Part shown: one piece after another, positions 1 through 13,400 of the stretch | How positions within the stretch are numbered: position 1 is the stretch's first letter | Layout of the letters: each line of letters opens with the position of its first letter | Source: Apostichopus parvimensis | Lineage: Eukaryota; Echinodermata; Holothuroidea; Aspidochirotida; Stichopodidae | Reading direction: 5' to 3' | DNA: 29,255 nucleotides | Assembly: GCA_000934455.1 (NCBI GenBank) | Contig: KN882975.1 | Coordinates: 28,897-58,151 of the forward strand | Notes under the pieces: generated by a model | The model's input: only the letters and a program-made list of their open reading frames with translations | What the model was told of the DNA's origin: nothing | Database searches by the model: none | Program-made: the position numbers and the translations under genes

Positions 1-1315
1 CTGTTAATGCCTACAAGAGTTCCGCATTGATTAATAGCCAAGCCCAACTGTCAATGAGCATTTACTGCCAACATTGGCTTTATGTGGCTTAAGAGGTTAT
101 TCAGCTAGGTCAATATAAACTAGTAGTTCGCAAATATTCAGAGCGCTATTTCTACCTTTAAGGGATGCTCCATTTGCTAAAAGTTCATCATTTAATAGAA
201 TTACTGGAAGTGTTCTGCATATTTAGGTTAAAAACCCCATTCTAACAGCATTTTGTATCATGGAGATACAAATGTTTAAAATTTTGTTGAAACTTCATGA
301 ATGCAACTGTCAACAGCAGGGTTTAGTGATGTGGTTGTGGAAATTGATTAGTCTATAAATCAAATTCTCAACTAATAGTTAATTTCATTTGAAATAAAAA
401 ACTGGACTAGTAAAAGTAATGAAATAAATGGTTATGAGCTTTTAGTATCTATAGTGTCAAACCTTTTATCAAAACTTTAACTTTTTTTGAGTTGATAGAG
501 CTGTTTAACAGCATTTTGTATCATAGATATACAAATGTTGAAAATCTAATGAAACTTCATGAATACACCTGGCAACAGCAGGGTTTAGTGGTGTCGTTAT
601 GGAAATTTAGGAGTCTATAATCAAATTCTCAACTTATAGTTTATTTTTATTTTGAAATAAAAAACTGGACTAGTAAAAGTTAATGAAATAATAGTTTATC
701 ACCTTTTAGTATCTCATTAAAGTGTCAAAATATTTATCAAAATTTACTTTTCTGAGTTGATAGAACAGAAGGAAGGGTTTGCATTACCTATTCCTTGTAC
801 AAGTAAGATATGTATTACATTTCCTATTCTTTCATATGAAGTATTATATTTATCAGGAAAACATGAACAGTGGTATTCCAGATACAAATGCATTCTTCAA
901 TAAGTTTAAATTCTTGCTACAGGTGGAGAAATATCTTCATAAGTGCGAAACTCGCTCTCCCATTTCTTACAATAACCTTTACGCAACATTTTCTAGTTGT
1001 TCTTCTTTTTTTGATGTTTAGGTTTTCGGAGTCACTATTTATTTGTCCTAATTCAGTTATAAGTTGATTATCTGCTGCGTGGGAATGTTTATTATATATT
1101 TCGAAATTCGTATTAAATCTAATATACTTTGTTAATCGATCACTTTAATTTTCACAATTATGGTCGCTATTTAAGAAATAGCTATTGCTCATTTATGAAA
1201 ATGGGAAAACAAATTTGTACATTGAATTCAAAGTTTGAATCAAAGATGGCCAAAAAAAAAATCATAAATAAAAAAAATATGTATGACATAAATTATACTA
1301 AAACACGAGACTTAC
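1..1315 (-). other. NPHP4 intron 26 (partial)
   Basis: This is non-coding and very AT-rich. I searched it for the C-terminal NPHP4 segments and found none. Its only clear structure is a tandem duplication at 241-767. Confidence 0.7.
241..767. repeat. Tandem duplication, two copies of about 263 bp
   Basis: Copy 1 is 241-503 and copy 2 is 504-767. Both begin TYTAACAGCATTTTGTATCAT, share AACAGCAGGGTTTAGTG and AAAAAACTGGACTAGTAAAAG, and end GAGTTGATAGA. By eye they are about 80% identical with small indels. They show no coding potential and carry no copy of a neighbouring exon. Confidence 0.9.
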
Positions 1316-1401
1316 AGATAAATGACAACATAGAACTTCTTCACCGATGGTGAAGCGCCACATGCGACCTTGATGAATACATCTTGGGGTTCACCAGAAG
1401 G
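1316..1401 (-). CDS. NPHP4: NPHP4 exon 26, last one in the window (residues 1247-1274)
   Basis: The acceptor is TCTTTTCGTAG and the donor TTATCT|GTAAGT, phase 0 to 2. [20 protein letters not shown] and KKFYVVIY match vertebrate PGEPRDIFLKVASGPSPEI..FFVIIY. The next vertebrate segment (starting DRWLATP) was not found in 1-1315, so the remaining exons lie outside. Confidence 0.92.
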
Positions 1402-4400
1402 CTACGAAAAGAAATAGAAAACAAAAAATTTCTAGTATGTGCTTTTACAGACCAACATACTCATTGATTGTTACTTTCTGGAAAAAGAAACATGGGACAG
1501 ATTAAGTACAAAATAACCACCAAAAATTGGATTCGGAAGACAGTTTTATACTGCTAAAATTCGTTTCTAGTTTTTCTAATATATTTAAATTATATCCGAC
1601 GTCCATCAGTCACAGCAGTATGGGACAATAATCATTAAATTGTAAAATGTTGATATTAGTGATAATAATGTAACCTGCAGTAAAACGTGTCCCCTTGTTC
1701 GAGCCAGAGACGATTGTCACTGGGTCCACTTTTTGAAGTCTACATTTCACCTTTTGTGAAAACACATTACAAAACATCGTTACAAGCTATTCTGTATCTC
1801 ACATTTGCCCCAGGCCCACTAACGGACACCAGGGATGTAACCCCCCTCTGATCCTGTAAGGCCTGGTTCACAGACAACCAACGCATTAAACACACTTTTA
1901 TAAAAAGAGGAAGGTGAGATTAAATATTTATTGCCAGTCAGAAATGATCAGAAGCACTAAAGAAATTAACTACATCACATAAATAGTTCCGCTTCAATTT
2001 TTTCAATGTCTTACCAACTTTTTTGATTCACATATAACATTCTCATCACTGCACTTGACGTAGACTTGTCGTTGGAGGTCGGAGTGGCCCATCATTTCTA
2101 TCGACAAAGATTGAATAGACAAGACAAGTTGCATGGTGTGGGTAGAAAGCAATACTCAGGAGAGGAGGGGGTGATTAGGGAAGGGATCAGAGAATTTGAC
2201 AAATATTTGACTTGTAATGGTCTAGTGAATGTTACACCAAGTATGATGACCAGAGGAACAAAAACGGGGGTGAACGGATTAAATCAAGGGGTGAAAAACA
2301 ATAGAAGAAAGTTATAATAATGGAAACATTGTTATGAGAACTAAGATTTGAAAAATCATCAGTACCTGATATTTTCTTTCAGGATTTCTGAGGAGAAAAT
2401 ATTTACAATCCCAGTTTGTGATACGATGAAAATGGGATTGAATCTGTCTGCCAGTTATGGTGCTATTCTTAGACCGGAAGAAGAAGGGAGGGGTGGGGGA
2501 GGGGTGGAGTGATTAGAATACACATACTTTTGTCAGTTTTAACAAAACAAAATAGACAAACATTTGTCTCTTTTTGTAGAAACTATCATGAAACTGATAA
2601 AATTTTGAAAATGTGACTGAAAATTCGGAACATACGATTTAATAAAGATTTTCCAAACAATATATGAAGCTAGTCCTTTTTTTCATTAAGCTTTACCTGT
2701 AAAGGCATTGAACGGAGGTAACCTGATCGACTTCTTAAGGAAACTCTGTTCTGGATGCTGGAAACGAAAGGTTTGGTTGACGATGTGAGGTTGGGGTTCC
2801 ACGCTCAATGACAGCACTGCAATTGGCTTGTTGTCTTGGGTCCGGAAAAATACCTGTAAAAAATATTGGAAAACAGCAACGAATGCCATGAATTTTAAAC
2901 TAGTGGTATACAAACGTTTAGGCCTATATCCCAGAATCATTTATGAGTACTGAGTCACGACCCATCAGACCTCCCCCCTCCCACCCCCCGGCCCAACCCT
3001 CAGAATCAATGCTCAGAATGCCTGAAAAGCTGGCTTTGACTTTGGACTTGATGTTGAAAACAAAATCCTTGTCAATCTCCATTGACAAGCTCTGAAACCC
3101 GTACGTATTAAAATTATCCGCAGCCTGGAAATATTCCACAACCCAGCGAAAACATTTTCAGGACACCAAATTGGGCCACACCCCATAGTTTGTGGACTGT
3201 CACTTCAAACCAAGTTTTGAATCAGCAACAGATCCCCTAACACAAGAAGAAAATTATTAAGTACATAGTAACTATACATATTAATATTTTATACCATTTT
3301 TTATTACATCCAAAGCTCAGTCCCATAGGAGAAATATTTACCTCAGAAACTAACTTTATTCTTAGACATATACTAATTTCGTCTTTTGTATCATGATTCT
3401 GTTTGTACACATATCTTATTATTTACCAAAATATGCAAAGAAGTTTTTTTCTTACATAACATAACAAAAGATTCAGAAATTTGTTATTGGTGTATGTGTG
3501 TCTTGTATCATTTTTACTGTATATTTTCTTTCCATGTATGTATCGCTCTTAAAAATGCACATTTGGGAAGTGAAGAGTAAAGAAAGAAGAAATCTGAATT
3601 TAATTTGTCTTGAACTACACACCTTGACAGTTTTAGATTCCAGTGTGTCATCTACAGAAGTCATCTGTTTGGTCCAGTTGTTATAATTTTTAGCTGAGGG
3701 ACCCTGGATATAAAAATTGAAAACAATCATAATAAATTTAAGAAAAACAGAAAAAGAATTAATTTACCACTGTTGTAATTTATCACATTTTTGAAAAAAA
3801 AAAAACGTTTAAAAAGTTTACACTCTTTGATGTGACAGAGAATAAGTCCAAAGTTTCTTAATTACCTGCGGTGGCACTTGGTGATTTGTTCTGAAACTTT
3901 GGTACTTGAAAGGTATGAAGACTTTTTCCTTTGGTTTGAGGAAGATGTGAACACCTAAACCGAGATGTTCGTCTTCCGTCGGATTTATAAACATTCCCTC
4001 CTCCATGTTGGTCGTTGTGAGCTTAAAGATCTTCTTCAAATATCGCAACTCCTTGAAATTTGTCACAACACTGAAACGAAAATCACGTGAACAGTCTTTA
4101 GATAGTAAGTCAATAAAACGTTTTCACAAATGAGGAGCTGGAGGAGAAGTGGTGGAGGGGGTGAAGGGAATGGGGGGAGGAGGGAGGGGGTAGTTCATTT
4201 TCTTCATAACAACATTAGTGATTTACATACAGTGAAGATTACAGACATTCCACATGATCAGAATGCAAGACATTTATGGATTGCTCTAGTGTTCTTTGGG
4301 TGTATGCTCATTCATATAAATTTAAATATTTAAATTAACCAATTTGCAATATACTGCTGCAGATCTGTGGAGATAAGTAAAATTGCATTCCAGAGGCAAT

Positions 4401-7400
4401 TGACACTAAAAAGGCAAGGGGTGTGGGGGGGGGAGGGGTGGCGGAATAACTTTTAAACACATACTATACACATAGCTTGTTTCCATCATTTGGTAGTTCT
4501 ATACTTAACACTCTATTGTAGCTCTGTTACACTGTTGAATCATTAACACATTCCTTACATTAGTTCCCTATCATATCAGAGTATTGTTATAGTGTGTTCC
4601 TTCCCTAGTTCTCTGTCATCACACTGCATTGCTATAGTGTATTCCTACCCTAGTTCACTATCTTCATAATACATTACTACATTGTGTTCTCACCATAGTT
4701 CCCTATCTTCCTACTGCTTTAATGTAGTGTGTTCTTCCCCAAGTTCCCTATCTTCATACTGCATTACTATCTTCATACTGCATTACTATAGTGTATTCTT
4801 ACCCTAGTTCCCTATCTTCATACTGTATTATTATAGTGTATTCTCACCCTAGTTCCCTATCTTCATACTGCATTACTATAGTGTGTTCTTACCCTATTGT
4901 TCCCTATCTTAATACTGCATTACTATAGTGTATTCTCACCATAGTTCCCTATATTTATACTCTATTACTATAGTGTATTCTTACCCTAGTTCCCTGTCTT
5001 CACACTGCATTAATATAGTGTATTCTTACCCTAGTTCCCTATCTTCAAACTGTATTATTATAGTGTATTCTTACCCTATTGTTCCCTATCTTCATACTGC
5101 ATTACTATAGTGTATTCTTCCCCTTGTTCCCTATCTTCATACTGGATTACTATAGTGTGTTCTCACCCTATTGTTCCCTATCTTCATACTGTATTATTAT
5201 AGTGTGTTCTCACCCTAGTTCCCTGTCTTCACACTGTATTACTATAGTGTGTTCTTACCCTAGTTCCCTATCTTCCCACTGTATCGCTATGGTGTGTTCC
5301 ACGTTGTAAGGATTACGTAACTCGAACTCAAAGTATTCTGCCGCTGCGAACGTTGGATGTATAGTGTGCTGGGTGGTGATGACTGACTGCAACATTAACA
5401 GTATCCCTTCTTTCTTACTCAGAGATCTAGAAGAGAATCAAACAATATTGAAACGTTCTCCTCAAAATTGGGTCAGAAATGTTTGCATATCAAGCATGTT
5501 TATATGTAAATCTTGTTGTGGAAATACAAATAAATGAAACCAAATTAAATATCATTTTCGTGTTAGCTAGCTTAAATTACACAGATACGGTGCACAAAAG
5601 TACACAAAATTTACAGATAATAAACGGCAAATGAGCAAAATACATGGATTTTAACATAGCAAGTACAAAACCAGAGGAAGGTCAGTACTGAAAAAGAATG
5701 GGTTAGGCTTATTGGAATAGGTATTAAAAATATTGTATGTTAGTATTGAAATACATAATCAAACAAAGAGTTTTTACGCTGCTCAGACAGAATACTCGTT
5801 TCACATTCAAATGTTTCCCAGACAGCTATTGGCATTTTGCCCATTTCTGGAGAATGTGTCCTTATCACATCAAGATATATCCAACGTTTTTTTCTTTCTT
5901 AATTTTTGATATGACCGGGGAATTTCCCTCGTTACCTCTGAATCTCTATTGTTTTCAGGTCTCTGGTTCTCTATTTGTATTGAAATACATAATCAAAAAA
6001 AGTTTTTTTACGCTGCTCAGACAGAGTACTTGTTTCATATTTGTTTATTTCCGAGACAGTTGTTGGCTTTTTGCTTCTTTCTGGAGAATACATCCCAATC
6101 ACATCAACATATATCCAATTTTTTTTTTCTTTTTTAATTTTTGATAGGAGGTGGGAATTTCCCTCGTTACCTCTGAATCTCTATTGTTTTCAGGTCTCTG
6201 GTTCCGATTCTCTTTTTGTATTGAAATGCATGATCAAACGAAGGTTTTTTACGCTACTCAGACAGAGTACTTGTTTCATATTCGTTTATTTCCGAGACAG
6301 CTGTTGGCATTTCGCCCATTTCTGGAGAATGCGTCCCTATCACATCAACATATATCCAACGTTTTTTTCTTTCTTAATTTTTGATAGGACATGGGAATTT
6401 CCCTCGTTACCTCTGAATCTCTATTGTTTTAAGGTCTCTGCTTCTTTGAACCTTCTCTTCCTTTTTCACCTGAGAAATTAAGAAGACAAAAACAAGAGAA
6501 AAGATACAGAATAATAATAATAATAATAATCATAATAAATAACACTTATTAGCGCTTAATACAGCGTTTCAAAGCGCTTAACAAAGAAGGAAAGAGACAA
6601 AGAAAAAAAAAACAACTAGGAATCAAACAGAAATGTTTTAAGTTGTCTCTTGAAAATACAAAGGGAGGGAGAGTCACGAACATGAAATGGGAGTTTGTTC
6701 CAAAGAGAAGGTGCAGCGACAGAAAAGGCACGATATATAATATTAAAGGATATTAAGTGAATAGAAGTCTAACGAGATAACAAGTCATGATTAATATATA
6801 GAAGACAATGTATGAGTGAGTCTCTGTATAACTTCTGGTCCACAAACCCAACTTTATCATCCATCTGCATTCAGAGACTGCTTTAAGGGTCAAAAAGATT
6901 TTGAGTTATTTTTTCGAGCATTTGATTCATTTGGAAAATCATACCAAATTTACATAGCAAAAGATGTGTTTATCTGAAACTTAATTTAGTTTGGAATTTT
7001 TGTGACTGGCTGCACAAAACAGGGCTTTAAAAATAAAGGTGGGGGCGGGGGAGGGGCAGGGAGATGACCTACCAAAAACTTTTCATTGTTCTCCTTGCCC
7101 AGCGATTCACGGACAGCTTTCATTCTGTTCAACTTGCGTTGCTGTTTGGAGCTCATCTCGTTGGAATCCGATTTGTTCTGTCCTCCCGTCCTCGAGAAGA
7201 GAGCAGTGGCCACCTCCTGGTCAACTTCAGCCATGTGAGAAGCCATGAACGTCCTGTTTTGGCTCAAGTGGGTGGCCCTTGCATCTTTAACAAAAGTAGA
7301 ATTCAAATGTAGATCACTGAAAAGGACACAAAAGATGTCTCCAGGCAAGTCCATCTACTGGAAACCATCCAAACCTTTATACCTTTATAAAGGGTGTTCT

Positions 7401-10400
7401 TTTTTTTGAGTTGGGTGTGGGAATTAAGAGCTCATTTAGTGGGTTAAAAATGTCTGAAGATTTTCAAGTCAGTCCTGGATAGTTTTTAGAACCGTAAACT
7501 TTACTTACCAGAGTGTCTGCTTGTGGAATTCAACCTTCCGCCCAAAAACGCTCCGCTTCCGTCATCCTGAATGACAACTTTGGCCGATTGAAACGGAAGC
7601 GTCGCTGCCTTTGCGACAGTTTTATCTACGGGATGACCTATATTAGCCAGTCTGACATGTAAGTGACCTCTTAAAAGGTTAGCCACGCCCACCGGCCTCA
7701 CGCTGCCACTCCGACTCTGTTGGAATGACAAATATTAGAATGGTCAAACAACTAAAAAAAATAACCATGGTTGAAAAAGATAAAGTCCAATTTGTTAACG
7801 TATAACCAGAAAAGATAAATTTTGTGTATTACAAACCAAATTTGCAAAGTTCAACACAAACTTACCAATTTCAACCCAAAATTAGGCTTTAAACACAGAA
7901 TTTTAGTATATCAAACTTACATACATAGTTTAATTTTCATTTAGCAAATACAAATACAAAAGAAAAATGCAAAATGCAAAAATGCAAATACCCCCCAAAA
8001 ATGTAAAATGCCATAGCAGTCAAAATTGGGCAAACCAACCTCTAAATTGTTAACACTTTTGATTGGTTAATTTTTATGATTGAGAGAGACTCACCAAGTC
8101 CCCAGTCATCGTACCCGCTGCCTCATTGTACTCTGATGTGACGATGTCCAACTCGGAGGCAATCTGGACTGCCTCTCGCCCTCCCCTGAGAAGATGCTAC
8201 AAAAATACAAACAAATGAAATACAAACAAATGAGAGTAGCAACAGCCAATGGGCGGAAAATATAAACAATATTTGAAATTAATTTTTTTTCAAGAAATAA
8301 TTTATAGTGTTTAGAGATTTGCTAGAATAGAGTTCATGCAAATGTTGTTTTAAACAAAACCAAATACTGACAAAGCTAAGGACTTTATCTACAAATCTAC
8401 CTTTGTATTTGTATTGTAATCTGCTAAATTTGAATACTGTTTGGTGATGTGTTGAAATAGATTGTTCCCTGTCATGTTTTGCCATACTTTAAATTAATAC
8501 ACAAAAACGTTAAGTAACCACATCACAGGCATTGGAATATTCTTGACGTTATATAGCAGGTGTTGTCAATTTCCTATGGTGGTTAGCGAGAAACCATTGA
8601 TTGTAGGGAAGGGCCAGAGAGGATCAAAATCTCACTCTTCCTAGTTTAAATATTCCTGTAGGATGGGCCAGTGCGGTACTCAAACCTAAAGCTTTAACGG
8701 CTCAAGATTGTGGACCGACATTTGTTTTTGGGGGCAGCACCGAGAAATTTAGCGGGTATAATTTGACTGAGGGCAGGCTATTGAGAACCCCTGATATATG
8801 TATGTATGTATGTATGTATGTATTCTAGATTGCGAAGAAGCCATCATCGGCTTATCAAAGCCACAAGCTGAATGAAGTCAGTCTCTTAGATTCATATTTA
8901 ACGTCTATGATTATGAACGGTCAATTGTCAACAACTCTGTAACTGTACGACATACATTAATCTTGGAGTGACTCGAACTCGGGACCTTATGATTGAAAGG
9001 CACCGGCGTTAACCACTGAGCTAACACTCCTAGATTCAAAGGCTGTAGGTTCAAAGGCTGTCACAAACAAATGCTTGTGACAGCAGATACTTGATACGTA
9101 ATATGTGATAGCAATGCAAATAATACACATTTACCTCACAAACCTGACAAATAAGATATATATTTATTTATATATATATATATTTGAAATTGCAATGTAT
9201 TGGAAAATCCAGAACAGTGAAGAAACCTTCCAGCCTCCACCGGGATTGGAACCCTTTATATGTTTCATATGCAGACACCCTAACCAACTAGGCTACGCAC
9301 ACCGATTGTATGTCCAGAGGTTCAAAACCTGTAAGGAAGGTTGTCATTCCACTGTAGGCTTTCCACCTGCATCGAACAATGCCAATGGTGACATGCATAT
9401 GTATATGTATGTATATATATATATATAAGCATTTTGTCTAAGAACAGAAACAAACAACGTTATGAAGAGAGCAATCCTTTCATCCAAAACTTAATAAAAA
9501 GAAAATTAACTAAAAAAAAGCAAGAAAAAACCCAAAAGAGACAAAGGTTGGTGACTCACTTTGAGTTGCACAGCACATGACCCAATGAGGAGCAATGAGT
9601 CTCCATCCCAAACGTCTATGTGGAGGGTTTGTAAATAAAGATGTCGGATGAATAAATGACCTTCACCAGGTTTGAGGTACTCTGGATCTACCCGGTAACT
9701 GATCTGGAAATATGAGAGAATATGTATAATATGCAAGTATAATATGAGCTAGCCAGTACAGACAGTACACATATATGATTTGAACAGAGAATATAGATTA
9801 GATCAATGCAGTCATGACACAGACAACACTAATAACAAGAATGGAAATAAGAAACAGAGAATATAGAGTAGATCAATGCAGTCATGACACAGACAACACT
9901 AATAACAAGAATGGAAATAAGAAACAGAGAATATAGAGTAGATCAATGCAGTCATGACACAGATAATACTAATAACAAGAAAGGAAATAAGAATCAAAAG
10001 GAGTTTGGTTTTGTTCCTTACCATCCAGCCCGGGTCAGTTTCTTTGGCTGTGATTTCATCCTCCTTGAGTTTCCTCAAGACGAGAGGAAACTTGTCAACG
10101 GGACTTGCTACTTTGTTGTCCGGCTCTGAGACGAGTAGCCTGGACAGAGATGAGACCAAAAAAAAAAAGTTTGTTTACTCGACTACAAACAGACATGTGC
10201 TTTGAGCTCAGTGCCAGGTAGATTGATATATATATATAGGCTAGTACAGTGTAATGAAATAGGTAACATCACTCTCTTTGCCATACCAGAAGGAACTTAA
10301 TTGTTACCTCTTTGTGGTAACGGAACAAAAGTTCACTGCTTACCACCAGTCCACGGTACGGTTACAATTACCTCTCTAATGTTACAGACGGAAAAATATC

Positions 10401-13400
10401 ACTTTTACCTCTCCGTGGTAACGGCTGGATATCTGTAAAACTGGAATGTGAAGAAAACTGTCTTTGGAAAGTCTGTCCTGGATGGCTGCTGGTTTGTTAA
10501 TGGTCTGTAAGAGAAATACAATCAATTTAAAATCAAATTTAAAATCACCATTCTGATGAGTGATAGAGGGAATATAGGGTAGGAGGGCAAGGACAGGCAA
10601 CTAATGTAGATTACAGACTGAATTCAAATCTGACCACAAAGTTATACCTTCTTTACTGATTACCATCTCAGCGGAGAATAATACCAATACTGACCTTGTC
10701 AAAGCTAAGAATTGAACAACAATCTCATTGCACTGTAAAGGGTCGACGCTTTCCTTCTTTGGACGAAGGACTGCATGTCCAAGCACATCCACAAGCTCTG
10801 GGGGTTCGCCGTGCCTGTCTTGAATTGCGGGAAATCCGGCTTGATACAGGTAGGCGTACGCCGCACGAGACATTCCAGGACCACTGAATCATCAAAAAAA
10901 ATATCGTATTTAGGGGAAATTGTGAGAAATAGTGAAGTGATAATGTATGTCACCAGCTTGGGAAAAAACATAAGTGAAATTTGAATGGACTAACTCTTTA
11001 TATAAAATGTTCCCTGTATTGAAGAAGAAAAAAAAAGAAAAGCAAAATGAAAGAAACAGAAAAAAGGAAAAACAAGAAACAAAGATAATTTTTTGTGATA
11101 TATTTGGATTCAGAGATGTAAATTATTATCCATGAAATCCTCAGAGTTCAGGTAAACACAGAGGAAGAACAGTAGATTGGTCATAGTTGTAAATGAATCG
11201 CAATTGGTGTGTGCAGATAGGTAAGTGAGGTGCATTATTAATCCTGTTTAAGGTTGTTTTGAAGATCAGATTTATCAATGACACAACAAAACTATCAAAG
11301 AAAGATATAAATATACAGAAGGATACCAAAGAAAATCACGAAATACACCGAAAAATCTTTTACACCATCACTTTAATAACTACAACACTAAAAGTCATAC
11401 ACCTAAGTCATTGCACGGCAGTGAATTTATTCCTTACATAGCAGGTTTTCTCTGTTTCTAGTCTATGCATGATAGGGACCAATTAAGAGGGTTGATTGAA
11501 GATACGCGTACCTTTCTTTAGGAGTCAATGTGGGGATTATTGGGGCATGGACGGGTGCAAATGGTATCTCCTGAAGCTGTTCCTGGTACGAACTATCTGT
11601 AACGTCTCTTTCGTTCTGAAAGAAATATTAAAAGTTGACCAATGAAGAGGACAATTGATAAAAATACAAAAAGTGGTACATGGGGAGGGGAGAGTGGTAA
11701 GTCAACAGACAGACAAAAGGTAATAAAGAGATAATAGCAGTCAAGGAACAAAGAAATTCATTTCTCATAAATAAATTTACAAAAGTATACTTTCTTGCTC
11801 CTCAATGATGTAAGCATATTTAATGAAATTTCATGTCCTCTTCAGAACCAACCAGTTCTGCTATCAAATCACCTCCCTGCCCCTCCCCCCCCCCATTTGG
11901 GTCGACATACGTTTAAGAGAGTTATCTGTTAGGGACATTCAATGGGGGTAGTTTTAGGATTTGTCCTATATCCAAGAGGGATCTTTAAGTGGTACCCCAT
12001 AGGGGGTAACTACTGGTTTTGACATACAGTTCTAAGTGAGTGGTTTATAAGCCTAGGGGTTCACATAGGGGGGAAGGTTGTTGGACTTTATACGTACCTC
12101 TAAGTGAGTGATCTGTAAGGGGTATCCAAAAGGGGCAGCAGGGGTTTCTATGCCTCCATTACTTCTTGCACTGTCCATGCCCTGGGCAGAGTAGTTAGAC
12201 ATTGCTGACTGTTGGAATCTGAATGTACCAAAAAAAGAAAAAAACATGAAAATTCTAACTTTTAATTCGGCATCAAAATGCAGCATTAAATCTATCTCTT
12301 ATTTAGGTTTGCATTGATGATTCAATTCATAACAGGCAAGGAATCTGTGGCATTTGTATCATTCATTGATTTCAAATTTCACTGCATGATGCTCTAGATA
12401 CTAATATTAAATTAACCTGACATATTAACACGACCTCTGTCTTTGCAAACAAATTTGATTTTTACTAACGACAAAGTAAACAATTGAGAATCAACCTTAC
12501 TATCACAGTTATGCAAAAATTTGAGGGTATACATCTGAAGGAAAAATAACGCATTTCCATGAACAAAATAATGCATTTCCATGAACAAAATAATGCATTT
12601 CCATGAACAAAATAATGCATTTCCTTCACATGCATTCTTCACAAACAAGAACAATTGTTAAAGACATTTTGGAAGCGAAGGTGTGGATAACTGGGTGATT
12701 GGCCTCTTCTTTTCTAATGCATATTTATATCGTGGTCATTAACATATTGAAAGGTTTCTGTTTTTTGTAAATTTCTGTTTAACTACCAAATTAAGTCACC
12801 CGTGGTCAAACTTCTGAGTTAATCAACACATGACATTTAACAATGCCTAACATAATAATAATTAGTTGAAAGTGATTTAATTGCAGACTGTACGCAATCC
12901 GTTTATTCAGTGTCGTCCAATTTAATAATATCCAACTCAAAGGGTGTGCCGGCAAGAGTAATACTTATCAGGTAAATTTTTTGAACAATTGATTTAACTA
13001 GTGTGGGGATATCATCTTCGGGTAAGACATTCACCTTCTTGGACTCCTTCCTAATGGTGGCTTTCCGCTGAGGGGAGCATTGACCTCAAGAAGAGCCGAT
13101 CCTTCACTGGTCTGGGAGGGCAGGGACATCATGGAAGAAAACTGACCTCCTGATGGTGGTTTAAGATCCTGTCATGAAAATAAAATGTTATGGAAAAGGA
13201 AAATTGATGAGAAGTTAGCATCAAATGCTCTCACAAGTTTGTATTATGCCTTTTTTTTGAGGGGGTGGGGGGAGGGGGCTGGGCAGGGTTGGAAACAACC
13301 TCTGTATTTAGAAGAAAAATGTTTAAGTTTCACAGTCCAAATTGAGTATTAAATGCAGACTTGTTGACGAACAGTAAGAGGGTAAATATAGCAAATCTTT

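Noticed and set aside
1680-1760. Extra NPHP4 exon (minus strand, [16 protein letters not shown])
   Set aside because: Its end phase does not fit exon 26, and the exon at 2015-2097 matches the expected segment much better with correct phases.
4928-5309. Plus-strand open frames with Ser/Tyr/Pro repeats
   Set aside because: They come from the 45-bp array, whose length is a multiple of three; the same DNA is the exon 21 edge on the other strand.
5737-6481. Plus-strand open frames of 135 and 146 codons
   Set aside because: These are translations of the 235-240 bp tandem repeat on the strand opposite NPHP4 exon 20, with no recognisable protein features.
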